Of a DNA stretch of 64,000 nucleotides, positions 35,266 through 42,341 are shown piece by piece. Position 1 is the stretch's first letter; the number at the start of each line of letters is the position of its first letter. Source of the DNA: PALSA-612 sp963791225 (GTDB lineage: Bacteria > Actinomycetota > Thermoleophilia > Gaiellales > Gaiellaceae); assembly GCA_963791225.1 (NCBI GenBank), contig CAWBRV010000005.1, forward strand, positions 84,822 through 148,821. The letters are read 5' to 3'. The notes beneath the pieces were generated by a model that saw nothing but the letters and a program-made list of their open reading frames with translations, searched no databases and had not been told where the DNA came from. The translations under genes were made by a program, and so were the position numbers.

Positions 35266-35667
35266 TCACGAGCGCGATTCGACGATGAGGAAGAGCCCCT
35301 CGGTCGCGCCTGGCTCCTTCGATGGCGTGTCCCCCGGGGGGATCAACTCGACACGGTCGAAGGTCAGCGTGCAGTCATCGTCACCGACCGGGACACAGCC
35401 GGCCACTCTCCCGATGGCCAGATGGTGCCCTCCGGACGCCCACAGCCCGTCGAAGGCTTCGCCGGCCTCCGCTCTGGCTGCTTGCTCCTTCGCGTCATCG
35501 CTTCGCGACGGGGGACTGACCTGACCGCCGACGCTGCAGATGATGACGGAGTCCCCTGGTGACGGGAGAAGGCGCCCGTTGTGAGGGATCGTCGCCCCAG
35601 GCAGCACTTCCGTCGCTACGAACGTGGCAACTGGTTGCGTGAGACCAACGGCTAGATCCAGGGTCAT
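35266..35667 (-). CDS. Hypothetical protein, possible
   Basis: From ATG 35667 the frame gives 133 residues: MTLDLAVGLTQPVATFVATEVLPG, a mixed strand pattern and a C-terminal FDRVELIPPGDTPSKEPG. Composition looks protein-like and the opposite strand does not, but there is no known domain and no ribosome binding site. A longer start at 35811 is possible. Confidence 0.4.
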   Translation of the reverse strand: MTLDLAVGLTQPVATFVATEVLPGATIPHNGRLLPSPGDSVIICSVGGQVSPPSRSDDAKEQAARAEAGEAFDGLWASGGHHLAIGRVAGCVPVGDDDCTLTFDRVELIPPGDTPSKEPGATEGLFLIVESRS

Positions 35668-35868
35668 CGGTTCGGACAGTACGTCGGGACGAGGGAGCAC
35701 GCACCCGCAATTGAATACGGCGCGAGTACGGGCTCGTCTCTGACCGGTGCGATTCGCGTCGGTTCGTTGCAAGCTAGAAATGGTGGAACTGCAGGCGCAT
35801 TCCGCTTCCAACAGCTCGTGGAGCTTGTCTTGCAGGCCTCTTAAGGCCGCGGGCGCAAAACGTCCCGC

Positions 35869-36324
35869 TCAGGAGGTGCCGGCGAACAAGGCACGGAGGT
35901 CGAGCGACGGCGCGTGCGTGTTCGCGGCCAGCGAGACGTACTTGCGAGCGAGTGCGTCTTTGCCAGCCCCCAGAACGGTGCTGATCAGGCCGAGCGCCTC
36001 TGCGAACTCGGATGAGTCGAGACCCTGGAGCACACGCGTCCAGGTCGCCTCCTCGAGTGCGTTGAAGGCAATCTGCACTTCCGACAAGTCGTAGCCGGCC
36101 GTGAACCGCTCCTCGGCGACACGCTCCGCGTAGGTGATGATCGGTGCCAGGTCACGCGCAGCCAACCCGTCGATGAGCTGGTCGAGCAGGACGCTCAGGC
36201 GCTGCCGCACCTCTTCGGCACCCGCCGTGTCGTAGTGGTGCGCGTGCATCCGCGCCAAAGCCGCCTCGGCCGCTTCGAGGATCACGTCGCGCTCGCGAGT
36301 CAGGAACGCAGCTGTATCACTCAC
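35869..36324 (-). CDS. RsbRD N-terminal-like helical sensor protein
   Basis: A 151-residue all-helical protein: SDTAAFLTRERDVILEAAEAALARMHAHHYD, then LLDQLIDGLAARDLAPIITYAERVAEERFTAGYDLSEVQIAFNALEEATWTRVL. This matches the globin-like N-terminal domain of RsbR-type stressosome proteins and related sensors, without an attached STAS or GAF domain. AAAGGA sits 9 bases before the GTG. It may sense a ligand or stress for a partner elsewhere. Confidence 0.6.
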   Translation of the reverse strand: MSDTAAFLTRERDVILEAAEAALARMHAHHYDTAGAEEVRQRLSVLLDQLIDGLAARDLAPIITYAERVAEERFTAGYDLSEVQIAFNALEEATWTRVLQGLDSSEFAEALGLISTVLGAGKDALARKYVSLAANTHAPSLDLRALFAGTS

Positions 36325-36372
36325 TGGCACTGTCCTTTGCGTCCGATCCGGCGGAGGGTTCATCGTACGTAA

Positions 36373-36591
36373 TTGATCGACCCGGTCACGGTCACCTGCC
36401 GGGAGTGCGGTGTCGAGCTCGCCGGCGACAGCCCTAGGCTGCGGCTCGAGCTGACCTGCGACGACGAGCCGATCATCTACTGCACCGAGTGCTGGGAGCG
36501 GGGTTCGGCGGGAGCCGAGACACCTCAGTCGGCTGAGCGTTCGACGGCGGCCCGCTCCGGGGCTCTTGAGAATTCCTCCCGGCAGGAGTAG
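36373..36591 (+). CDS. Small zinc-ribbon protein
   Basis: A 72-residue protein with CREC (about 9-12) and CTEC (about 37-40), a simple four-cysteine zinc site, then a polar, probably disordered tail. The start is TTG 36373. It diverges from the RsbRD-like gene, only 48 bases apart. Confidence 0.5.
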   Translation: MIDPVTVTCRECGVELAGDSPRLRLELTCDDEPIIYCTECWERGSAGAETPQSAERSTAARSGALENSSRQE

Positions 36592-36630
36592 CTTGCGACA
36601 CAACCCGCACGAATTCGAGGAGAAAACCCG

Positions 36631-37062
36631 GTGAAACGCACAGCTGTCGTCAGCCTCGCCATCACAGCCCTTGCGCTCACAGCCGGCATTGCAGTGGCGA
36701 AGCCGCCGAAAGGCGCGGTTCACGGCACGTTCTCCAAATCAGGCTCGCTTGGAGACTCGAACCTGATCAGGCTCCTATCCGCGTCAAACGTTTACTGCTT
36801 CTGGAACAACAAGGGCCATGTGATCGTCCACATCACGTTCCGTAACCATGCGGTCGAGCACGTCACGCTCCACGTCGAGCCCAAGTACACGATCCGCAAC
36901 GGAGGCACGCACGGGAACGGGATCACGAACTGGCAGAGCGTTGCCATCGACGCAAAGGCGTTCCGCGCAGTGTTCCTCGACGCGAAGGCTCCGGACGGGG
37001 TGCCGAAAAACTCGCCGATCGGCTCTTGCCGCCCGGATCTCGCAGACATCGAGAGCGGCTAG
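36631..37062 (+). CDS. Secreted protein of unknown function
   Basis: Begins with a clear signal peptide (KRTAVVSLAITALALTAGIAVA, cleavage near residue 23) followed by a 120-residue domain rich in strands and with two cysteines. GGAGAAAA precedes the GTG. No recognised domain; it resembles other small exported proteins in the right part of the window in general style only. Confidence 0.6.
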   Translation: MKRTAVVSLAITALALTAGIAVAKPPKGAVHGTFSKSGSLGDSNLIRLLSASNVYCFWNNKGHVIVHITFRNHAVEHVTLHVEPKYTIRNGGTHGNGITNWQSVAIDAKAFRAVFLDAKAPDGVPKNSPIGSCRPDLADIESG

Positions 37063-37179
37063 CTCAGCGCCCGCCACACCGCCTGCACGCCAGCATCGTC
37101 CGGCAGCGCGCGCAGTAGCTCGACCGCCCGCCATTCGGGGCCGAGCCAGGAGCGGCGGCGTTGCTCGCGCGGCGGCCGT

Positions 37180-37782
37180 TTAGCTTGACTTCGTAACTGC
37201 GGAACCAGGTCCGGTGTCGGTTTCGGCGAGGCGCTCGAAGACGTAGAGGTGGTTCAGACCGAGCTGGAAACGGCGGTGGAGCACCAATCGAAACATCGGC
37301 TGCGTGAAGGTCGAGAGCGTGTCTGCCGGTGCGAAGCCGTTGTGCTCCTCGAGTCTCATCCCGTCGATCAGCCGTAACCGCTTGAGGAGGATAAGAATGT
37401 GATCGACTGCGGGCTCTGGCACCGTGATCACAAGTCGGCCGCCCGGTCGCAGGACCGCCGCAAGACGAGCGACAAGGCCAGGGTGCGCCGAGGCGGGCAC
37501 GTGTTCGAGCACTGCCAGGACGGTCACGACGTCGAACGGGTCAGAGGGGGGCAGGTCGTCGGGGAAGACGCCCGGGTAGAGCGTGATCCGTCCCTGCGTG
37601 ATCGGTTCTGTGAGGTCGGGGTCGAGACCGACGCCGACCTCCAGTCGGTCACCGAGCGCCGCCAACAGTTCACCTTGCGCGCACCCGACGTCGAGCAGGC
37701 GCGCGTTCAAAGGCACGTATGGCCGCGCTTTCGCAATGCGCCAGCGTTGGAGAACATGGTCGATCCTCTTCACTGGGCTCAC
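37180..37782 (-). CDS. SAM-dependent methyltransferase, class I
   Basis: A 200-residue Rossmann methyltransferase: motif I LLDVGCAQGELLAAL (about 29-43), acidic loop VGLDPD (about 51-56), motif for the active region VVTVLAVLEHVPASAHP, and GGRLVITVPEP. It resembles the methyltransferase_11/23 group acting on small molecules, lipids or sugars; substrate unknown. Start GTG 37782. Confidence 0.8.
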   Translation of the reverse strand: MSPVKRIDHVLQRWRIAKARPYVPLNARLLDVGCAQGELLAALGDRLEVGVGLDPDLTEPITQGRITLYPGVFPDDLPPSDPFDVVTVLAVLEHVPASAHPGLVARLAAVLRPGGRLVITVPEPAVDHILILLKRLRLIDGMRLEEHNGFAPADTLSTFTQPMFRLVLHRRFQLGLNHLYVFERLAETDTGPGSAVTKSS

Positions 37783-37943
37783 CGTATCCGGTCGTGGCTG
37801 AAATCACTTGCGCCCTAGTTCGCGGGTTCCGGCCTCGTCTGAACAGCGACTAGCCCGCGTCGACACCGGCTAGCGTCCGTGCCCGGGGCGAGTGCGGCGG
37901 AAGCGTGAGCCGGCCTTAGCGTTCGGCCGCCCCCCGGGAGCCT

Positions 37944-37949
37944 TAGGCT
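37944..37949 (+). promoter_or_regulatory. -10 hexamer placed 6 bases before a CTG start
   Basis: TAGGCT ends 6 bases before CTG 37956, the spacing seen for leaderless GTG and ATG genes here. Confidence 0.35.
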
Positions 37950-37955
37950 TGCTTT

Positions 37956-38483
37956 CTGGCCATCCTCGGAACCGATTGGACGAAAGTCGGCGCCATTGCA
38001 GGGGTCGGCGCATTCGTATTGGCTCTGGCGGCTGTCGCGCTGGCGGCCTGGGCTGTGCGGCTTGCGAAGAAGCAGACGACGCTCGCAGAGCGACAAACGA
38101 CGCTTGCAGAGAGGTTCGCCCGCCCCGACCTTTGGATCGAGCCCGAGTCGCTAACGGTCGACGGCAGGCCCAAGGGCGACAACTTGACGAACGGGCACTT
38201 CGAGTTCCGGGCGACGATCGGGAACGCGGGAGGAGTCGCAGCCGTCGAGGTATCAATAGTCGCCTTTGTCGGCGACGCTGAGGCACGCACGGTCGTGCCT
38301 GCATCGGTCATCGGGCCTGGCGCTCACGTTTCGGCCACAGTCGCGATCGATCCTTCATTCATCGTGCGGCCCGAGCCGCCAACAGCGGTGTTTACCAGCG
38401 TTCTGACTCTTGAGGCTCGAGCTCGCAATGCGACACCTGGCAAGTGGCCAGAGACTGTGCAGGCGGAGAAACCAATCGCTTGA
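37956..38483 (+). CDS. Single-pass membrane protein, possible CTG start
   Basis: The frame opens after a stop at 37944 with no ATG, GTG or TTG until 38019. From CTG 37956 it reads LAILGTDWTKVGAIAGVGAFVLALAAVALAAWAVRLAKKQTTLAERQ: a membrane helix followed by a charged coiled-coil repeat (TTLAERQ twice), then a beta-rich domain of about 110 residues that looks like an immunoglobulin-like fold. Starting at 38019 would remove half the helix. No known family. Confidence 0.45.
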   Translation: MAILGTDWTKVGAIAGVGAFVLALAAVALAAWAVRLAKKQTTLAERQTTLAERFARPDLWIEPESLTVDGRPKGDNLTNGHFEFRATIGNAGGVAAVEVSIVAFVGDAEARTVVPASVIGPGAHVSATVAIDPSFIVRPEPPTAVFTSVLTLEARARNATPGKWPETVQAEKPIA

Positions 38484-38563
38484 GGATCGATCCTCTCGGG
38501 CCGGTGGCCGTTGCAGCGCCCGGCCGCGGGTGTTCGGCTCGCCCGCCGGCCCCGCGGCTCGGG

Positions 38564-39232
38564 CTAAGAAGGCGCCGCCGCGCGCTCTGCTGCCCTGCTT
38601 GCCGCAACGTGCGCCGCCAACTTTTGCAGATCCCTTTTCTTTGCGTTCCGGGCGTTCGTCTTGGCGCAGCGGCACGAGGGGCACAGGCGCGGCCATCGTC
38701 GGCCAGGGCCATACTCTGCGTCGGGGAAGATGCGGAGGCAGCCGACGTAGCCCGTCATCGTGATCTCACCGATCAGCGTCGTCACTGCTTCGCGCTTCCT
38801 ACTTCCGACGCAGATTGTGAGAGCCTCGTTACTCGGGGCGGCGTGACGCTCGACGTCCTTTGCCAGCCGGTTGCCGCCGAGGTAGACGAGCGGGTTCATG
38901 TACGAGAGTCGTGCGTGCCACAACTCGACCGCCTGCTGCTCTGTGAGCGGCACGGCGCGGTCGTGAAACTCGCCAAGTTTCCGCTGCACAACTGTCGCGA
39001 CCTCCTCGGCGGCCTCGAGCAGACCGTCAGTTGCTACGCCGATCTCCTGGCTGACGGGCTTCTGCTTCCGTCGGATCCACTCGCGATCCTCGGCGTCGAG
39101 ATCGCCGAGCCATTCCCAGTGGAAGACCTCGAGACGGTGGCAGGCGTCGGGGCAGATCCCGGCGACGGCAATTTCATCACCTTTTAGCTGCGCCGCTTCC
39201 GCCGTCGGCACGCTGTTCCCATGGCTACCCAT
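38564..39232 (-). CDS. Hypothetical cysteine-containing protein of the mobile region
   Basis: About 222 residues from ATG 39232: an ICPDACHRLEVFHWEWLGDLD segment, a long helical middle (LLEAAEEVATVVQRKLGEF), and a C-terminal CPSCRCAKTNARNAKKRDLQKLA basic tail with a zinc-knuckle look. The start overlaps the divergent excisionase gene by 12 bases. It is likely a DNA-associated protein of the integrative element. No family recognised. Confidence 0.45.
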   Translation of the reverse strand: MGSHGNSVPTAEAAQLKGDEIAVAGICPDACHRLEVFHWEWLGDLDAEDREWIRRKQKPVSQEIGVATDGLLEAAEEVATVVQRKLGEFHDRAVPLTEQQAVELWHARLSYMNPLVYLGGNRLAKDVERHAAPSNEALTICVGSRKREAVTTLIGEITMTGYVGCLRIFPDAEYGPGRRWPRLCPSCRCAKTNARNAKKRDLQKLAAHVAASRAAERAAAPS

Positions 39233-39433
39233 GAAGTACCCGAAGTGTCGCAGACGGCCCCGACGCTCAGAACCGTCGACGAAGCCGCTAACTACCTCCG
39301 TGTCAGCCGGCGTCAGGTCTACAAGCTCGTGAGGGAGGGAAACCTCCGCGCTGTCCGTGTAGGCGAGAGGCTGCGATTCAGACCCGGCGACGTGGAGGGC
39401 TACCTCGAGCGCGACCGGAGCGACAGCCCATGA
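39221..39433 (+). CDS. Excisionase-like helix-turn-helix protein
   Basis: A 70-residue DNA-binding protein: TVDEAANYLRVSRRQVYKLVREGNLRAVRVGERLRFRPGDVEGYLE is the MerR-like winged HTH of excisionases (Xis/HTH_17). It bends or marks attachment sites so the integrase excises. It opens a plus-strand run of overlapping genes that ends in the integrase; its last 4 bases overlap the next gene (ATGA). Confidence 0.78.
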   Translation: MATHEVPEVSQTAPTLRTVDEAANYLRVSRRQVYKLVREGNLRAVRVGERLRFRPGDVEGYLERDRSDSP

Positions 39434-39804
39434 AAACGGCGAAGGCCGCCCGGCAAGGCGGCCCGCCAACAAACTCAACCCGTCGCTCGAACAGTACCAA
39501 GGCGGCCGGGAAGATGACGTTCGACCCTGCGCTGCTTCGTCGCCGCCTGGACACGGTCGCGCTCGACGTCGGCAGGTTGCGTCGCCACCTGGTCAGCGAC
39601 ACCTACGCGGCGTTCCTCGTCGACCGCTGCGCCAATCACTTGGGGGCGCTCGACACCCTGCTCCAGCCGACTGCGGCCGACTATTGCCGCGGCAACATCC
39701 ACTTCGGACTAAGCGACGAGGAAGCCGTCGCCGAGGCGCTCGCGACGGTCGATGCGCGCGACCGGGATCTGCGAGCCCTGCTCGGTTGCGAGGCGCCGCA
39801 GTGA
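39430..39804 (+). CDS. Hypothetical protein of the integrative element
   Basis: A 124-residue protein with a basic, disordered N terminus (KTAKAARQGGPPTNSTRRS) and a helical remainder. It overlaps the excisionase by ATGA and the ATPase gene by GTGA, so it is translated as part of the operon. No known domain. Confidence 0.55.
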   Translation: MKTAKAARQGGPPTNSTRRSNSTKAAGKMTFDPALLRRRLDTVALDVGRLRRHLVSDTYAAFLVDRCANHLGALDTLLQPTAADYCRGNIHFGLSDEEAVAEALATVDARDRDLRALLGCEAPQ

Positions 39805-41039
39805 CGCTCGACGTCGCCCGGGCGATTGCGCTCGCCGGCGTGGTCGAAACGTTCCAGCGTTGGCTGCATTTGCCGGATCCCGGTGCTCTCTACGTCATGC
39901 TCGGCGCCGTCGCGGCGAACCAGCTCGAGGGAGACCCGGTTTGGCTGCTGCTCGTCGGGCCGCCCGGAGGCGGAAAGTCGGAGCTGCTGACCGCGCTTGG
40001 AACCTTGCCGGACGTACACCCGGCCGCGACACTGACCGAGGCCGCGCTGCTGTCCGGGACACCGAAGAAGGAGACGGCCGCCGACGCGAAGGGCGGACTG
40101 CTCAAGTCGATCGGCGAGTTCGGCATCATCGTCGCCAAAGACTTCGGAAGCGTCCTCAGCATGAACCGGGACGCACGCGCGCAACTGCTCGCCGCCCTCC
40201 GCGAGGTCTACGACGGCGCCTGGACGCGCCACGTCGGCACTGATGGCGGCCGGACGCTGCACTGGTCAGGAAAGGTCGGTCTCGTCGGCGGCTGCACCCC
40301 GACGATCGACCGTCACCACGCGGTTATGGGCGCGATGGGCGAACGGTTCCTGCTTTACCGACTGCCGGACGTCGACCCGTCGACGCAGGCGCGGGAGGCA
40401 CTTCGGCACGCAGGCCGCGAACGGGCGATGCGCGCCGAACTGGCGCAGGCCGTATCCGGGCTGATGTCCGCCGCCCGGCGAACGCCGCGGGCGCTCCTCG
40501 AGGCCGAGGCTGACTCGCTCGTGACCCTGGCAACGCTCGTCGTCCGCGCCCGGAGCGCAGTCGAGCGTGACGGTTACAGCCGTGAGATCGACCTGATCCC
40601 GCCGGCGGAGGCGCCGACGAGGCTCGTCGTCATGCTCGAGCGGCTCCTCGCCGGCCTCGACGCGATCGGCCTCGACAGAGACAGCGCGTGGCGGGTCGTA
40701 GAAAGGGCCGCGCTCGACAGCGTGCCGGCGCTTCGCTTCGCGGCGCTCGCGTTTCTCGACGCCTATGGCCGCTCCGACACCAACACGGTCGCGCTCGGCG
40801 TCAACTACCCCGCATCGACGACGAGACGAGCGCTGGAGGATCTCACTGCGCACGCGCTGGTTCGCAGGACGCTGCAGGAGCAGCCGAAGCCGCATCTGTG
40901 GGAGTTGACGGGATTCGCCGCGGAGCGGCTAGCGACGCTGGGCGTCTTACCCGAAAAGTCGTCGAATACGCGGATCGGGTTAGATAAAGGTGCGGCGAGC
41001 CTCTTCGAGTCTTCTGACATTTCGGGAAAGGTCTCGTGA
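39801..41039 (+). CDS. AAA+ ATPase, probable replication or initiator protein of the element
   Basis: A 412-residue protein with Walker A GPPGGGKS near 53-60, a hydrophobic IIVAKDFGSVL Walker B-like strand near 117, GLVGGCTPTID near 162 and the arginine-bearing FLLYRLPDVD. The C-terminal part (TVALGVNYPASTTRRALEDLTAHALVRR) is a winged helix. Such proteins occur in actinobacterial integrative elements and phage satellites, where a helicase or initiator role is expected. The frame starts at GTG 39801, overlapping the previous stop as GTGA. Confidence 0.65.
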   Translation: MTLDVARAIALAGVVETFQRWLHLPDPGALYVMLGAVAANQLEGDPVWLLLVGPPGGGKSELLTALGTLPDVHPAATLTEAALLSGTPKKETAADAKGGLLKSIGEFGIIVAKDFGSVLSMNRDARAQLLAALREVYDGAWTRHVGTDGGRTLHWSGKVGLVGGCTPTIDRHHAVMGAMGERFLLYRLPDVDPSTQAREALRHAGRERAMRAELAQAVSGLMSAARRTPRALLEAEADSLVTLATLVVRARSAVERDGYSREIDLIPPAEAPTRLVVMLERLLAGLDAIGLDRDSAWRVVERAALDSVPALRFAALAFLDAYGRSDTNTVALGVNYPASTTRRALEDLTAHALVRRTLQEQPKPHLWELTGFAAERLATLGVLPEKSSNTRIGLDKGAASLFESSDISGKVS

Positions 41040-41144
41040 GAGCGTCTCTGGTGCCTACCGGGGGCACGCCGATCCAATGTGCAAGCGCGATCGCGGTCGA
41101 CTCCTACACGGCCGCCTGCAGGCTCTTGAACGCCGAGGAGCGCG

Positions 41145-41234
41145 GTGCTGAGGAGCGTCCTCGCCTCGGCGATCGCGCGGGACAGCGCTGCCGCGATCCG
41201 TCGCCTCGACGACCACGAGGAGCGTGCCGCGTGA
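41145..41234 (+). CDS. Possible 29-residue element protein
   Basis: GTG 41145 opens a short helical frame (LRSVLASAIARDSAAAIRRLDDHEERAA) that ends at a GTGA junction, the overlap style of this operon. That junction lies in the direct repeat shared with 41879-41896. Could be the truncated end of a longer gene. Confidence 0.3.
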   Translation: MLRSVLASAIARDSAAAIRRLDDHEERAA

Positions 41235-41237
41235 GCG
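41220..41237 (+). repeat. Left copy of an 18-bp repeat flanking a reversed gene pair
   Basis: GAGCGTGCCGCGTGAGCG here and GAGCGGGCCGCGTGAGCG at 41879-41896 differ at one base. Between them are two minus-strand genes set inside an otherwise plus-strand operon. Confidence 0.5.
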
Positions 41238-41238
41238 G

Positions 41239-41529
41239 TTACGGCGACTTCTTCTGCAGGACGATCTCGAACGTCTCCACAGACGTCCGGCGCATGCTTG
41301 CGTCTTCGGGCGGGCTCATTGCGTCGAGTGTTTCGCTGCCTTTACGAAGATCCTCTTCGGAGCCGAAGAAGACGACGACGCGGACCTTGCCGGCGCGGTT
41401 GGTCAGGACGTTGATCGCCTTGGCTGGGACACCTTCGGGTGGACCGTCGTGGCTGTTGATCTCACTGACCAACGCGTCGAGTGCCGCCTCGTCTGCTTCG
41501 AAGTCGGTTACGCGCACGTACTCGGGCAC
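41239..41529 (-). CDS. Small ABM-like protein, island copy
   Basis: A 96-residue protein paralogous to the one at 55525: EYVRVTDFEADEAALDALVSEINSHDGPPEGVPAKAINVLTNRAGKVRVVVFFGSEEDL. The pattern is that of a dimeric ferredoxin-like (ABM-type) fold; no heme or active-site residues are evident. It lies inside the reversed segment bounded by 18-bp repeats. Role unknown. Confidence 0.6.
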   Translation of the reverse strand: MPEYVRVTDFEADEAALDALVSEINSHDGPPEGVPAKAINVLTNRAGKVRVVVFFGSEEDLRKGSETLDAMSPPEDASMRRTSVETFEIVLQKKSP

Positions 41530-41592
41530 GGTGTTCTCCTCGTTCGGGGACGCGAGCGCCGAGCCTATCCAAGGAACAGGCGCGCAGCGCGG

Positions 41593-41856
41593 CTACGTGG
41601 AAGCGTCGTGCCGAATGCCGGCGATCTCCGCGTCGACTCGACCGTACTGCATCCGAAACCGGATCTCCGTAACGACTTCTTTCATCTCTGCAGGCTCGAG
41701 GTTGATCTCGCCGCCCGCCTCGATCGCGTCACGGATCTTCGCCTTAGCGGACACGGCGGACTCTCTAGTGCTCATCCCGGAGAGCAGGTCCTCCAGCGCC
41801 TTGACCTGCGGCTCCCGGACGCCTCGTTTGGTCATGAAGCGCCGCGTGTCGCGCAT
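41593..41856 (-). CDS. Small helical hypothetical protein
   Basis: An 87-residue helical protein (RDTRRFMTKRGVREPQVKALEDLLSGM, then EMKEVVTEIRFRMQYGRVDAEIAGI). No domain recognised and no ribosome binding site, so the start at ATG 41856 is tentative. It precedes the ABM-like gene on the same strand. Confidence 0.4.
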   Translation of the reverse strand: MRDTRRFMTKRGVREPQVKALEDLLSGMSTRESAVSAKAKIRDAIEAGGEINLEPAEMKEVVTEIRFRMQYGRVDAEIAGIRHDAST

Positions 41857-41878
41857 GGCACAGGTTGTAGCCGACCGG

Positions 41879-41896
41879 GAGCGGGCCGCGTGAGCG
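41879..41896 (+). repeat. Right copy of the 18-bp repeat
   Basis: Partner of 41220-41237; it also spans the GTG start of the HTH gene at 41890. Confidence 0.5.
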
Positions 41897-42090
41897 ACCG
41901 GCTGCCCGAACTGCTCGACGCGAAGGCCCTCCGTCTCGAACTGGGTGTCACCCGTGCCGCGGCCGAGGCGATCATGCAGAAGATCCCCACCGTTCAGATC
42001 GAGGGGCTCCGGAAGGTGTACGTCAGACGTGAGGACGTGCGCCTCTACCTCGACTCGCGCACGTTCGCGAAGGATCAGGTTCCGGCGTAG
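41890..42090 (+). CDS. Small helix-turn-helix protein before the integrase
   Basis: A 66-residue protein: LPELLDAKALRLELGVTRAAAEAIMQKIPTVQIEGLRKVYVRREDVRLYLDSRT, the excisionase/HTH_17 pattern of helix-turn-helix followed by a wing. Placed directly upstream of the integrase, it is a second candidate recombination directionality factor, or a repressor of int. Start GTG 41890. Confidence 0.65.
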   Translation: MSDRLPELLDAKALRLELGVTRAAAEAIMQKIPTVQIEGLRKVYVRREDVRLYLDSRTFAKDQVPA

Positions 42091-42162
42091 GATGGTCTGG
42101 TACACGCAAACGGGCGGGCACCGCGTGAACGGCCCCGCCCCGTCACCAGGAGGCTATTCCTG

Positions 42163-42201
42163 ATGCGTCACAACCCTAACGGCGAAGCCCGCAGTGCCTA
42201 G
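42163..42201 (+). CDS. 12-residue leader ORF coupled to the integrase
   Basis: An AGGAGG 9 bases upstream drives ATG 42163; the frame MRHNPNGEARSA ends at TAG 42199-42201, overlapping the integrase GTG at 42194. The integrase has no ribosome binding site of its own, so its translation was probably coupled to this leader. Confidence 0.4.
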   Translation: MRHNPNGEARSA

Positions 42202-42307
42202 CCTGATGATCGTCACCCGGCAGGCGAAGGACGGGCCGCGCTACGTCGTCCGGTACAGGTTGGGCGGTCGCTCCTACCCCCTCGTCCACGGCGGCAGCTT
42301 CCGCACG

Positions 42308-42311
42308 CTAA
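42308..42311 (+). repeat. Left target-site duplication CTAA
   Basis: CTAA here and at 46752-46755 flank the inserted element; YTAR-type 4-bp duplications are known for IS5 relatives. Confidence 0.75.
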
Positions 42312-42341
42312 GAGGCTGTAACAGAATGAGCTTCTGGAGCG

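Noticed and set aside
35080..35562. Plus-strand 160-codon ORF
   Set aside because: Opposite to the more protein-like minus-strand frame at 35266-35667; no domain or start signal.
37063..37179. Minus-strand fragment RRRSWLGPEWRAVELLRALPDD
   Set aside because: Looks protein-like but lacks a start and any recognised family; may be a gene remnant.
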